A stretch of 64,000 nt of DNA. Origin: Myxococcus llanfairpwllgwyngyllgogerychwyrndrobwllllantysiliogogogochensis. Lineage in GTDB: Bacteria > Myxococcota > Myxococcia > Myxococcales > Myxococcaceae. The DNA is taken from contig NZ_VIFM01000019.1 of assembly GCF_006636215.1 (NCBI RefSeq), positions 1 to 64,000 of the forward strand, read 5' to 3'. Positions 23,087-33,600 of this stretch are shown here, piece after piece. The notes under the pieces are model-generated. The model was given only the letters and a program-made list of their open reading frames with translations. It made no database searches and was not told where the DNA came from. The position numbers and the translations under genes are program-made. Position 1 is the stretch's first letter. Each line of letters begins with the position of its first letter.

Positions 23087-23524
23087 ATGAACCAGGGAAA
23101 CATTCGCCGCTGGCTCCTACCCGGCGCGCTGGCCGTGGCTTCGTTGGTGGGCACGGCGTGTCACCGGGAGGAAGAGCGCGTCCGTCGGGAGATTCCCAGG
23201 ACGGGCGGCCCCTATCAGGGCGTCGCCAATGACTCGCAGCCCTTGAGCAGCTTCGGCCCGGGAACGGGTGGCTCGGGCACGCCCGACATCGCGCCCGTGC
23301 AGGACATCGTGGGCACGAACCTGCCGCCCACGGCGGTGGGCAATGTCCCTCCGCGTGTGGAGCCCGGCATCGCCGCGGGCTCACCGACAGCGATTCAGAA
23401 GGAGCAGCAGGAGCAGGACGCACCGCCCCAGGGTGCCCCACCCGCGAAGAACACGACGGATGGAACGTCGGCCCCGAAGCCAGGGGATGCTCCTCCACGC
23501 GAGGACTCCCAGGTGCCGCACTAG
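23087..23524 (+). CDS. Small Pro/Gly-rich putative lipoprotein
   Basis: This 145-residue protein uses ATG 23087, preceded by GGAGGGA with seven bases of spacing. An in-frame GTG/ATG upstream at 23063 would add eight residues and spoil the signal peptide. The lipobox is VGTAC with Cys25, followed by HREEERVRREIPR. The mature part is low-complexity, rich in Pro, Gly, Thr and Asn (GNVPPRVEPGIAAG), and probably disordered. It follows the similar lipoprotein at 22492 and is convergent with nagZ. Function unknown. Confidence 0.75.
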   Translation: MNQGNIRRWLLPGALAVASLVGTACHREEERVRREIPRTGGPYQGVANDSQPLSSFGPGTGGSGTPDIAPVQDIVGTNLPPTAVGNVPPRVEPGIAAGSPTAIQKEQQEQDAPPQGAPPAKNTTDGTSAPKPGDAPPREDSQVPH

Positions 23525-23558
23525 CTGCTCGGTGCACGGGGCCGGTGCCCCGTGGCGC

Positions 23559-24665
23559 TCAGCGAGACGCGAGCATGACCTCGGTGGGGTCCTTGCCCGC
23601 GAAGGCGCTGTCGAGCCCCTTGGCGAGCGCGTGATGCTCGGCGCCTCCCAGGGTGGCAAGCCGGTCCTCCGCCGGGTGCGCGAAGCGCGCGGCGAGCACA
23701 TCGAGCCTGCGGTGCGCCTCGGTGATGCGTTCGCGCGGAATCCTGCCGGACTCCACCGCCTTCACCACGGCCTCGATGGCGCGACGCTGCACCTCCGCGT
23801 GGTGGCACACGAGGAACAGGTCCACGCCCGCGAGCGTGCCCTGCACCGCCGCCTCCTCCACCGTGTAGTGGTCCGCGATGGCCTTCATCTCCAGGTCGTC
23901 GCTGACGAGCACGCCGTCAAAGCCCAGCTCCTCGCGCAGCACCCCCGTGAGCACGCGCTCGCTCATCGTCGCGGGCACGCCCTTGTCCAGCGCGTCGAAC
24001 AGGACATGGGCCGTCATCAGCGAGGCCAGCCGCGCCTGCGCGAAGGCCCGGAAGGGCACCAGCTCCACACGCCGCAGCCGCTCCAAATCATGCGCCAGCC
24101 TGGGCAGCGTCAGATGGCTGTCCGTGGTCGTGTCACCATGCCCGGGGAAGTGCTTGCCGCAGGAGGCGATGCCACCGGCCTCCAGGCCCCGCGCGAGCGC
24201 CACACCCAGCCGCGCCACCTCCTCCGCGTCCCGGCTGAAGCTCCGGTCCCCAATGACGGGATTGGCCGGGTTGGTGTCCACATCCAGCACCGGCGCGAAA
24301 TCCCAGTCGAAGCCCACCGCGCGCAGCTCGTGCGCCAGCAGCCGCCCCACGCGCTCCACCAACCGGGCGTCCCCGCGCTGTCCCAGCTCGCGCATCGGGG
24401 GCAGGGCGGTGAACGGCGCCCCGCGCAGCCGCGCCACCCGTCCTCCCTCCTGGTCCACCGAGAGGATGAAGGGCCGACCCGCGCGCGTCTTCAGCTCGCG
24501 GCACAGCGTCGCCGTCTCCTGCGCCGTACCCACGTTGCGCTTGAAGAGGATGGCGCCATAGACGCCGTCATCCATCAGGGCCGCCAGGTCGGCGTCGATG
24601 CGAGTCCCAGGAAAGCCCACCATGAACAGGCGGGCGCAGTCGCGGTAGAGGGCGGAGGCGGTCAC
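23559..24665 (-). CDS. nagZ: Beta-N-acetylglucosaminidase, GH3 family
   Basis: This 368-residue glycoside hydrolase family 3 enzyme fits NagZ in length. Diagnostic segments: ILSVDQEGGRVARLR, the catalytic His loop KHFPGHGDT with Lys171/His172, and the nucleophile region LVSDDLEM (Asp256/Asp257). It has no signal peptide, matching the cytoplasmic role of NagZ in releasing GlcNAc from anhydromuropeptides during peptidoglycan recycling. The GTG at 24665 begins the first helix (TASALYRDCARLFMVGFPG) and there is no in-frame ATG nearby. No other recycling gene (ampG, nagK, amgK) is adjacent. Confidence 0.9.
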   Translation of the reverse strand: MTASALYRDCARLFMVGFPGTRIDADLAALMDDGVYGAILFKRNVGTAQETATLCRELKTRAGRPFILSVDQEGGRVARLRGAPFTALPPMRELGQRGDARLVERVGRLLAHELRAVGFDWDFAPVLDVDTNPANPVIGDRSFSRDAEEVARLGVALARGLEAGGIASCGKHFPGHGDTTTDSHLTLPRLAHDLERLRRVELVPFRAFAQARLASLMTAHVLFDALDKGVPATMSERVLTGVLREELGFDGVLVSDDLEMKAIADHYTVEEAAVQGTLAGVDLFLVCHHAEVQRRAIEAVVKAVESGRIPRERITEAHRRLDVLAARFAHPAEDRLATLGGAEHHALAKGLDSAFAGKDPTEVMLASR

Positions 24666-24924
24666 GGGACGCAGTGTCGCAGAACCCGGGCCTCAGCTGG
24701 ATACCGTTCCTTCGCGGTCCGCACCGGGCGTCGTCTGCCCGTCACCTCCCGGGGCGGTCATGTCCGCTGGCCGCCATCCCGGTCCGCCCGGGGCAGGGGT
24801 CGCCCGGCTCCTCCACGTGGCTTCCGGCGGGCTCCTCGCATCGTCATGTTGAGGCACGGCGGCGAGGCGCCAGCGCGGGATGCCAGGGCGCCTGCCCGTC
24901 CACCTGTCGGGGGAGCACGGGACG

Positions 24925-25320
24925 ATGATTCAAATCGAGCGGGTGTATCACCACCTGGAGCCGCACGACTCGGAGGGGGCTCGCTTCCTCGTCGAGCGAC
25001 TGTGGCCGCGAGGTATCAAGAAGACCCACCTGAAGCTGGATGGCTGGCTCAAGGACGTGGCGCCCAGCACGGAGCTTCGCAAGTGGTACGGCCATGAGCC
25101 CGCGCGCTGGGAGGAGTTCCAGCGCAGGTACGCCCAGGAGCTGCGGGAGCATCGCGAGGCCCTGGCGCCGCTCGTCGAGGCGGCCCGACGGGGAGACGTG
25201 ACGCTGCTGTTCAGCGCGCGGGACGAGGACCACAACAGCGCCGTCGTCCTGAAGGCGCATCTGGAGCGCGGGCTGCGTCCAGCCAGGCGGCGCTCGCGCC
25301 AGCACCCGACGGTGCATTGA
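24925..25320 (+). CDS. DUF488 family protein
   Basis: This 131-residue cytosolic protein of the DUF488 family carries the hallmark ARFLVERLWPRGIKKTHL near residue 20 and a second conserved block RYAQELREH. Family members are small alpha/beta proteins of unknown biochemical role; some are linked to DNA-repair or nucleotide-related functions by genome context only. ATG 24925 follows a GGGGGAG stretch. The C-terminus is Arg-rich (RPARRRSRQHPTVH). It lies 88 bp upstream of dbpA on the same strand but shows no obvious functional tie to it. Confidence 0.82.
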   Translation: MIQIERVYHHLEPHDSEGARFLVERLWPRGIKKTHLKLDGWLKDVAPSTELRKWYGHEPARWEEFQRRYAQELREHREALAPLVEAARRGDVTLLFSARDEDHNSAVVLKAHLERGLRPARRRSRQHPTVH

Positions 25321-25408
25321 CACAGGGGCTTGTTCCGCCACGGACGGCTGCTACAAGGGCCCCGGGATTCCGAGGCACCTTCCGCGCCTCCGTTCAATCG
25401 AGGCCCTG

Positions 25409-26791
25409 ATGGATTTCGCCACGCTCGAGCTGTCTCCACCCTTGCTCCAGGTCATCGCCGAGCTGGGTTTCCAGGCCGCCACGCCCATCCAGGCGCAGAG
25501 CATCCCCGTGTTGCTCAAGGGCAAGGACCTGGTCGGCCAGGCGCGCACCGGCAGCGGCAAGACGGCGGCCTTCGCGCTGCCCATGCTCCAGCACGTCCAG
25601 CTCCAGGACCGACGCCTGCAGGGGCTGGTGCTCTGCCCCACGCGAGAGCTGTGCGCCCAGGTGGCGGGAGAGATTCGCAAGCTGGGGCGCCGGCTGCCGG
25701 GCCTTCAGATATTGGTGCTGGCGGGCGGCCAGCCCATCCGGCCGCAGTTGGAGGCGCTGGAGAAGGGCGTGCACATCGCGGTGGGGACGCCCGGCCGGGT
25801 GATTGATGTGCTGGAGCGCGAGGCGCTGGAGACGAAGCGCCTGGGCACGGTGGTGCTGGACGAGGCGGACCGGATGCTCGACATGGGCTTCCGCGAGGAC
25901 ATGGAGCGCATCATCGGCGCGATGCCGTCACGGCGTCAGACGGTGCTCTTCTCCGCGACGTTCCCTCCGGACATCGCGGCCCTGAGCCGCGCGTTCCAGA
26001 AGGACCCCGTGCGAGTGACGGTGGAGGACACCGAGGCCACGCCCGCGATTCGTCAGGTCCGCTACGACACGAAGCCCGAGGACAAGACCCAGCAGTTGCT
26101 GCGCGTGCTCCGGCTCTACCAGCCGTCCTCCGCCATCGTCTTCTGCAACCACAAGGCGACGGTGGTGGAGCTGACGAAGGCGCTCTCCGACGCGGGCGTC
26201 AGCGTGGACGGACTCCAGGGGGACCTGGAGCAGTTCGAGCGGGACCGGGTCATGGCGAAGTTCCGCAACCTCACCACGCGGGTGCTCGTCGCCACGGACG
26301 TGGCGGGGCGAGGCATCGACGTGGAGGCGCTGGACGCCGTCGTCAACTTCGACATGCCCTTCCAGCCGGAGCCGTACGTGCATCGCATCGGACGCACGGG
26401 ACGCGCGGGGCGCACGGGGCTCGCGATTGCCCTGGTGGCGCCGAACGACAAGCGCAAGGTGGAAGAGATTGAGCAGTCGCTGGGCCTGAAGCTGGAGCCG
26501 GGCGACGCGGCGGAGCTGGAGGCCGCGGCGTCGAAGCCGGGTTCGCTCGGCTCGGATTGGGAGACGCTCTACATCTCCGCCGGGCGCAAGGACAAGATGA
26601 GGCCGGGAGACATCCTCGGCGCGCTGACGGGTGAGGCGGGTGGCTTCGCCGCCACGGACGTCGGCAAGATTGAAATCCAGGACCACATCTCCTACGTCGC
26701 CGTCGCGCGCCGCGTGATCAAGGTGGCCTTCCAGCGCTTGAGCGAGGGCAAGATCAAGGGCCGCAAGCACAAGATTGAGCGCGTGAAGTAG
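25409..26791 (+). CDS. dbpA: DEAD-box RNA helicase DbpA
   Basis: This 460-residue ATP-dependent RNA helicase has the full motif set: Q motif (GFQAATPIQAQSIP), Walker A ARTGSGKTAA, PTRELCAQV, DEAD in VLDEADRMLDMG, SAT in LFSATFPP, ATDVAGRGIDVEALD, and HRIGRTGRAGR. Residues about 385-460 form the DbpA RNA-binding domain (LYISAGRKDKMRPGDILGAL), which in E. coli targets hairpin 92 of 23S rRNA during 50S assembly. The C-terminus is basic (KGRKHKIERVK). A weak promoter-like TTGTTC-N16-TACAAG lies at 25330-25357. It is the last conserved chromosomal gene before the PKS locus. Confidence 0.93.
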   Translation: MDFATLELSPPLLQVIAELGFQAATPIQAQSIPVLLKGKDLVGQARTGSGKTAAFALPMLQHVQLQDRRLQGLVLCPTRELCAQVAGEIRKLGRRLPGLQILVLAGGQPIRPQLEALEKGVHIAVGTPGRVIDVLEREALETKRLGTVVLDEADRMLDMGFREDMERIIGAMPSRRQTVLFSATFPPDIAALSRAFQKDPVRVTVEDTEATPAIRQVRYDTKPEDKTQQLLRVLRLYQPSSAIVFCNHKATVVELTKALSDAGVSVDGLQGDLEQFERDRVMAKFRNLTTRVLVATDVAGRGIDVEALDAVVNFDMPFQPEPYVHRIGRTGRAGRTGLAIALVAPNDKRKVEEIEQSLGLKLEPGDAAELEAAASKPGSLGSDWETLYISAGRKDKMRPGDILGALTGEAGGFAATDVGKIEIQDHISYVAVARRVIKVAFQRLSEGKIKGRKHKIERVK

Positions 26792-27450
26792 CCGCCCGCG
26801 GAGAACGAACCCGCACGCGGAACGGGCCAGGCCCGCACCTTCTGGCCCTCCCACCCGCGACGGGTGACTCCGTCATGCGGGAATCCTCCAGTGCTGAGTG
26901 GCTTGCCGCTTCTGGGCGGGATGCCTCCCGTGGAGGTTCGCCGCGCCAGGGCAGCACCCTGCCGTGCGGTGGCGCCGAGGACCGGTGCCCTCACGGCGCA
27001 TGACCTGATGCGGGCTCGTGCCTCGCACGACCTGGGAACGAGGTGGATGGCCCGGGCCGTGTCACGTGTCGCGGCGGGGTGACGGGACTCCCCGCTTCCA
27101 GCCCGCATGAATTTGTGGCGTCCGTGCATCAGCTTCGAGTCTTTGCGATGGCTGTCTGACGAATGCCAGGTAAAGGCAATCGCGAGAGGGCGTCGCTCTG
27201 CCGACACGATGAAATTTCTATGAGTGTGTTGCCCGGCCCGAGGACCGCGTGACGGCCTTCGTTCGTGGCGCTCTCGAGAAGGCAGGTCGAATTTCCTGGA
27301 CGCGGCGGTGTCCACCGTCTGCCTGTCCTGTGCGGGTATCTCCGAGGGCGCAAGTCATGGATGGCAGTTGTGCAATGTTTTTGCCCGACGAGAGACGCCA
27401 GACTCGCCTCGTGGTTGTCTGACTGGGGTCATCAGGCAAATTCATACAGA

Positions 27451-27477
27451 CGTGGCCCCATTTGTTGGGGGGCCACG
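27451..27477 (+). promoter_or_regulatory. Perfect 9-bp GC hairpin followed by TTTT
   Basis: CGTGGCCCC, a 9-nt loop, then GGGGCCACG forms a strong stem, and the next bases read GTTTTC. It is terminator-like but with a short T run. Located about 190 bp before the PKS1 start, it could end an upstream transcript or act as an attenuator. Confidence 0.5.
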
Positions 27478-27488
27478 GTTTTCGCAAC

Positions 27489-27514
27489 CCTGTTTTGTTT
27501 TCCAGCAAAACAGG
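27489..27514 (+). promoter_or_regulatory. Perfect 9-bp AT-rich inverted repeat
   Basis: CCTGTTTTG, 8 nt, then CAAAACAGG is an exact inverted repeat, 11 bp after the preceding GC hairpin. Its composition is more like a regulator operator than a terminator. A protein-binding site or second leader hairpin are both possible. Confidence 0.5.
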
Positions 27515-27656
27515 CGGTGCCGCTTTATGACTTGCAACGCACGACAATCTTTGGCATCTATTTTTCCCGCATCGCGTCAAATAGAGGGGAAACGGGTTAT
27601 GCCAGTTTACGTCTCGCTTTCCAGGAAAACGTCATTGGCTTGCGGGCGCGCGAGTT

Positions 27657-27661
27657 AGAGG
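27657..27661 (+). promoter_or_regulatory. Ribosome-binding site deciding the PKS1 start
   Basis: AGAGG lies five bases before GTG 27667. No comparable site precedes the other in-frame candidates: ATG 27361 lies inside low-GC sequence that does not look coding, TTG lies near 27637, and GTG lies at 27685 and 27688. Confidence 0.55.
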
Positions 27662-27666
27662 TTCCA

Positions 27667-30600
27667 GTGTCAGCGAACGATAGTGTGGTGAAGGACGGCC
27701 TGGCTGGGATCCAGGCGCGTCTGGCCCGTGTGCTTGCACAACGGTTGGGAGTCGATGCGCGCCAGTTGGACGTGCGCGAGAGCTTCAGCAGGTATGGGCT
27801 GGACTCCGTGATGGCCACGGGTTTCATCGCGGAGTTGGGAGCGATGCTCGGGCGGCCGTTGTCACCCACGCTCGCCTGGGAATTCCCTACCCTGGAGTCC
27901 CTGGCCGCGCACCTCTCTGGAGCGCGGGCTCGCCCGACCTCGCAGGTCCTTCCCAGACACTCGATGGGGGATGAGCCCATCGCGGTGATTGGCATGGCGT
28001 GCCGTCTTCCCCAGGCCCCCAATCCAGAGGCGTTCTGGCGTCTGCTCGCGGGCGGGACGAATGCCATCTCCGAGGTCCCCGCCGAGCGATGGGACGTCAA
28101 CCGTCTTTATGATCGCGACCCCGCGGCTCCCGGCAAGGTGACCTCCCGCTGGGGCGGGTACCTGGACCGGGTGGATGGGTTTGACCCGCTCTTCTTTGGC
28201 ATCTCACCCAAGGAAGCGCTCCACATGGACCCGCAGCAGCGGCTCATGCTGGAGCTGACCTGGGAGGCATTGGAGGATGCGGGCATCCCAGCGGACCGGC
28301 TGCGGGGCTCGCCCACGGCTGTCATGTTCGGCGCCGTCTGGATGGATTACGAGGCGCAGCTGCAGCGGCTCGGCTTGCGGCGCATCTCTTCGTACACCGC
28401 CACGGGTTACCACCACAGCATCGTCGCCAACCGCATTTCCTACGTCCTGGGTTTGCGGGGGCCGAGTCTGTCCATGGACTCGGCGTGCTCGTCTTCACTG
28501 ACGGCGGTGCATCTGGCCTGTGAGAGTCTTCGCAGGGGCGAGTCGACCCTGGCCCTGGTGGGCGGCGTGAACCTGACGCTCGCGCCCGACAGCACGGTCG
28601 CCCTGTCCAAGCTCGGCGCCCTCTCTCCGGACGGTCGCTGCTACACCTTCGATGCTCGCGCCAACGGGTTCGTACGGGGCGAGGGGGGCGGTGTGGTCGT
28701 GCTCAAGCCCCTCTCCCAGGCTCTCGCGGATGGCGACTCCATCTGCTGTGTCATCCGAGGCAGCGCCCTCAACAACAACGGTGGAAGCAACGGCCTCACC
28801 GCGCCCAACACCAGCGCCCAGGCGGAGGTGATTCGCCAGGCCTGCGCTCGCGCGGGGGTCGCGACGACCGACGTGCAGTACGTCGAGGCGCATGGCACCG
28901 GCACGCAGCTCGGTGACCCGATGGAGGCCCGCGCGCTGGGCGAAGTGCTCGGTGAGGGGCGGCCCGTCGACAAGCCCCTTCACATCGGTTCGGCCAAGAC
29001 GAACGTCGGCCACCTGGAGGCCGCCGCGGGCATCACCGGGCTCATCAAGGTCGCCCTGTCCATCCGGCACCGGGCGCTCCCTCCGAGCCTCCACTTCGAG
29101 ACGCCCAATCCGCTCATCCCTTTCGAGGCGCTGCGGCTGGAGGTCCAACACACCCTGACGGATTGGCCGGAGCCGGACCGGAAGCTCCTCGCGGGGGTCA
29201 GCTCCTTCGGCTTCGGCGGCACCAACTGCCACGTCCTGCTCGAGGAGCCGGACGCGCCCCGAGCCGAACTCGTGCGCGTGTCGGCGGAGAGTCCGGAGGC
29301 GCTCCGGGCCGCGGCGCAGCGGCTGTTCGAGCGTCTGGACGGCGCCATCCACCAGCCCTGGTCCGAGCTGCTGCGCTCGGCGGCGGACGAAGACGGGGCG
29401 CACGCGCATCGCCTGGCGATGACGGTCCGGTCGCGCAAGGACCTGCGCGCGAGCCTCCAGGCCTTCCTGTCCGGAGAGGCCCGGGCGGGCGTGTGCGTGG
29501 GCAGCGTGGGGCCCGAGCACGGCTGGAAGCCGGTCTTCGTCTTCTCCGGCCATGGCGCGCATTGGCCCGGCATGGGGTTGTCCCTCATGCGCACCGAGCC
29601 GGTGTTCCGGGCCGTGCTGATGCGGTGTGAGCGGCTCATCCAGCAGAACGTGGGCTGGTCGCTGCTGGAGGTGCTGGGCGCGGAGGACTCGGCGGCGCGG
29701 CTGAAGCGAATCGACCTCGCGCTGCCCGCCATCGTCGTCCTGGAGATGGCCCTGACGGCGCTCTGGCGCTCCTGGGGCGTCGAGCCCGCGATGGTGATGG
29801 GGCACAGCATCGGCGAGGTGGCTGCGGCCCATGCCGCGGGCATCCTGGGCCTGGAGGACGCCGTTCGCGTCGTCTGCTTCCAGAGCCGGCAGATGCACCG
29901 GCGCAGCGGCGAGGGCGCGATGGCGCTCGTGGCCGTGCCCTGGGCCGAGGCCGCCGAACTGCTGGTGGGCTACGAGGGGCGGCTGGACCGCGCCATCGAC
30001 TCCGGCCCGGACTCGACGGTGCTGTCGGGGGAGCCCGCGGCGCTCGCCGAGGTGCTCGCCGCCCTGCAGGCGCGTGGCGTGTTCTGCCGCCAGGGAGACA
30101 TCGACGTGGCGGCGCACAGCCACCAGATGGACGTGCTGGGTGAGGTGCTCATCGAGGAGCTGCGGGGAATTCGTCCCGCGTCCGCGCGCCTCCCCATGGT
30201 GTCCGGTGTCACCGCCGCGGTGCTGGAGGGTGCTCAGGCCGATGCCCCCCACTGGCAGAAGAACATCGCGATGCCCACGCTCTTCACGGGCGTGCTCACC
30301 CACGCGCTTGGCGAGGGGCACCGCGTCTTCCTGGAGGTGGGCCCCCACGCGATTCTCAAGCACCCCATCGAGTCGACCCTGCGCCACGCCGGCCAGCCGG
30401 GGCTGTTCGTCCCCACCCTGCGTCGACAGGAGGACGCGCGGGGCACGATGCTCGACACCCTGGGCGTCCTGTACGTCCACGGCCAGCCGGTCCGCTGGGA
30501 GTCGGTTTCCAGGGGGAGCGTGGAAGAGGGCGAGGCTTCGGCGCGGGTGCTGCCCCTGTCGGCCCGAAGCCCCGACGCCCTGACGTCCCTGGCCTCCGCC

Positions 30601-33600
30601 TTCCGTGACGTGCTGGGCGAGGCCTCCGGTGCGTCGCTCGAGGACCTCACCTACACGGCAGGCGTGCGCCGCGGTCAGCTTTCGCACCGTCTGGCGGTGG
30701 TGGGTGGCTCGCGGCGGGAGATGGCGGAGGCGCTGGAGGCCTTCGCGCGTGGCGAAGCCCATCCGGGCGTGAGCCACGGGAAGGTGAGTCCGGAGGGGAA
30801 GGCCAAGGTGGCGTTCGTCTTCCCCGGTCAGGGCTCGCAGTGGCTGGGCATGGGCCGCCAGCTCCTCGCCGAGGAGCCTGTGTTCCGCGAGGCCATCGAG
30901 GACTGCGAGCGCGCGATGCGGCCCCATGTGGACTGGTCGCTCACCGAGGAGCTCCTCGCCGAGGAGCCTTGCTCGCGCCTCCAGGACATCGACGTCGTGC
31001 AGCCGGTGCTGTTCTCGATGCAGGTGGCGCTGGCCGCGCTGTGGCGCTCGCGGGGAATCACGCCGGATGCGGTGGTGGGCCACAGCATGGGCGAGGTGGC
31101 CGCGGCGCACGTGGCCGGCACGCTGAGCCTGGAGGACGCGGCGCGCATCATCTGCCTGCGCAGCCAACTGCTTCGCGGCAAGAGCGGGCAGGGGGCCATG
31201 GCCGTGGTGGAGCTTGGCCTGGAGGAGGCCCGCGCGGCCCTGACGGGCTACGAGACGCGGCTCTCCGTGGGGGTGAGCAACAGCTCGCGCTCGACGGTGC
31301 TCTCCGGTGACACGGAGGCCCTGGAGGCGCTGCTGCCCACGCTGGAAGGGCGGGGCATCTTCTGCCGCCGGGTGAAGGTGAATGTCGCCTCACACAGTCC
31401 TCAGATGGACTCGCTGAAGGACGACCTCCTGCGTGTGCTGGAGGGCCTCGCGCCCCAGCCCGCGCCGGTGCCCATCTACTCCACTGTCACGGGGCAGACG
31501 AGCGACGGGGGCGACTTCCATCCGGCCTACTGGGTCCGGAACCTGCGCGAGCCGGTGCTGTTCCACGGCGCCGTCGAGCAGCTCTTGGAGGACGGCTACA
31601 GCGTGTTCCTGGAGGTGAGCCCGCATCCGGTGCTGCTCGCGCCCATCGAGGAGACGCTGCGCGAGTCGAAGCGGGAGGCCCTCGCGCTCGCGTCGCTGCG
31701 GCGACAGATGCCTGAGCGGCGCAGCCTCCTGGAGTCGCTCGCGGCGCTGTACGCCTGGGGGTGCTCCGTCGACTGGTCGTCGCTGCACCCTTCGGGTGGG
31801 CGGGTCGTCGCGCTGCCTGGCTACCCGTGGCAGCGGGAGCGCTACTGGCTGATGGACGAAGCGGAGGCGGACCCGGAGCTCAGGGGCTCCGGGGATGAGG
31901 GCCGCGCGGGACATCCCCTGCTCGGCGCTTCGCTGTCCTCCTCCGTGCAGCCCGGCACCCACTTCTGGGAGCGGAGCGTGAGCACGGCGGCGTTCCCGTA
32001 TCTCTCCGACCACTGCGTCTGGGGGGACGTCGTCTTCCCGGGCGCGGCCTATCTGGAGCTGGCGCTCTCCGCCGGAGCGGAGGTGCTGGGTGAGGCGGGG
32101 CTCGTGCTCGAGAACGTCTCCCTCAGCGAGATGCTCGCGCTCAAGCCGGCGGAGTCGCGGCGCGTGCAGGTGGTGCTGAACGAGGAGGAGGCGGGGCATG
32201 CCTCCTTCCAGATTTCCAGCCGCGCCGAGGGCGACGCGGGCTGGCGCAAGCATGCGGCGGGGCGCCTGCGCCGTGAGGAACACGCGGCCACGAGGCCCGT
32301 CTCCGAGCCTCCCGAGTCACTGCGGCAGCGGCTCCCCGTGGAGCTCTCCTCCGAGGCCCACTACCAGCGCAGGCAGGAGCAGGGGCTCATGTACGGCCCC
32401 ACGTTCCAGGGCCTGCGGCGGCTGTGGCGAAGCGAGCGTCAGGGATTGGGACGTGTGGAGCTTCCCGAGCAGGTGGCCGCCGAGAGCGGAGCGTACCGGC
32501 TTCATCCCGCGCTCCTGGACGCGAGCCTCCAGGTCGCGGTGGAGCTGATTGCGTCCGTGGCGGAGGCGTCGGCCGTGGCGCCCACCTATGTGCCGGTGGG
32601 ACTGGGCCGGGTGCGGCTCTTCCAGCGGCCTGGGCGCGCGGTGTGGGTCCACGTGACTGCCGTGGGCGACGGGGCGGCGAACGAGCGGGAGCGCTCCTTC
32701 GACCTGCGGCTCCTGGATGACCAGGGACAGGTGCTGCTGGAGCTGGACGAGCTGCGCCTGTACCGGCTCGACGCGGGCGTCGCGGCCCGCAAGGCGCTCG
32801 GTGAGTGGCTCTACCAGGTGGACTGGGAGAAGCAGCCCCTGCCGGTGGAGCCGACGTGGCCGGAGCGCACACCGGGAAGCTGGTTGATTCTCGGTGACCA
32901 GGGGGGCGTGGGGCTGGCGCTGTCCACCCTGCTGCGAGCGCGCGGGGAGACGTGCGTGCTCGTCGTCCCTGGAGAGACGTATCGGCTCACGGGGCCGGGG
33001 CGCGCCGAAGTGGACCCCCGGAACGCGGAGCACCTGCGCCGGCTGCTCGGGGAAGCGCTGGAGGCCGGGACGCCTCCTTGCCGCGGGGTGGTGCACCTGT
33101 GGAGCCTCGATGTCGCCGCGAATGACGCGCTCACGCCGCGGGCGCTGGAGGACTCGCGCCGGTCCACCACCACCAGCGTGCTGCACCTGACGCAGGCGCT
33201 CTCCCAGGTGGGCTGGAGGGATGCTCCCCGCCTCTGGCTGACCACGCGGGGCGCGCGGTCCGTCGGCGGGTCGCCGGAGCGCGTCGCGGTGGCGCAGGCG
33301 CCGCTCTGGGGCTTGGGACAGGTGCTGGCCGTGGAGCAGCCGGACCTGCGCTGCACGCGCGTGGATGTCGAGGGCGGTGTGGACGCCTGCGCCGACGCGC
33401 TCCTCCGCGAGCTGTCGTCCACGACGTTCGAGGACCAGTCCGCCTGGCGCGGTGGCACGCGCTTCGTGGCGCGGCTGTCCAGGGCCCCGGACGCGCTGGT
33501 CGCTCGGGAGCCCTCGACGCTGCTTCGCGACGACGGCACCTATCTCATCACGGGTGGACTCGGCGGACTGGGGCTCGAAGTCGCCCGCTGGCTCGTCTCC

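Larger units (their letters stand above)
26792..27666. other. 875-bp leader region upstream of the PKS operon, no gene
   Basis: This region separates dbpA from the first PKS gene. Base composition drops sharply: 57 of 120 bases are G/C in 27481-27600 by hand count, against roughly 70% around it. Open frames crossing it have no recognisable protein features and no codon bias. It contains two perfect hairpins (27451-27477 and 27489-27514). A weak promoter-like TTGCAA (27532-27537) has TCTATT at 27557-27562 after a long 19-bp spacer. I see no sigma-54 site. It most likely holds the promoter and a long 5' untranslated leader for the PKS genes, and may mark the edge of an acquired island. Confidence 0.65.

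Noticed and set aside
27100-27600. Sigma-54 promoter for the PKS operon.
   Set aside because: Several TGGC sequences were checked; none has GC at the required 10-bp distance from GG.
27224-27658. A 144-codon open frame in the PKS leader as a small upstream gene.
   Set aside because: Cys/Arg-rich translation without domain, no coding bias, and it overlaps the hairpins; likely a chance frame.
27265-27666. In-frame extension of PKS1 by up to 134 residues (including ATG 27361).
   Set aside because: The added sequence is low-GC, lacks any AMP-ligase or other PKS domain feature and covers both hairpins; GTG 27667 has a good ribosome-binding site right before the ACP.
32800-33530. Enoylreductase between DH and KR in PKS1 (and the same region in other modules).
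   Set aside because: The region is the KR structural subdomain; no ER NADPH motif (LIHAAAGGVG type) is present in any module.
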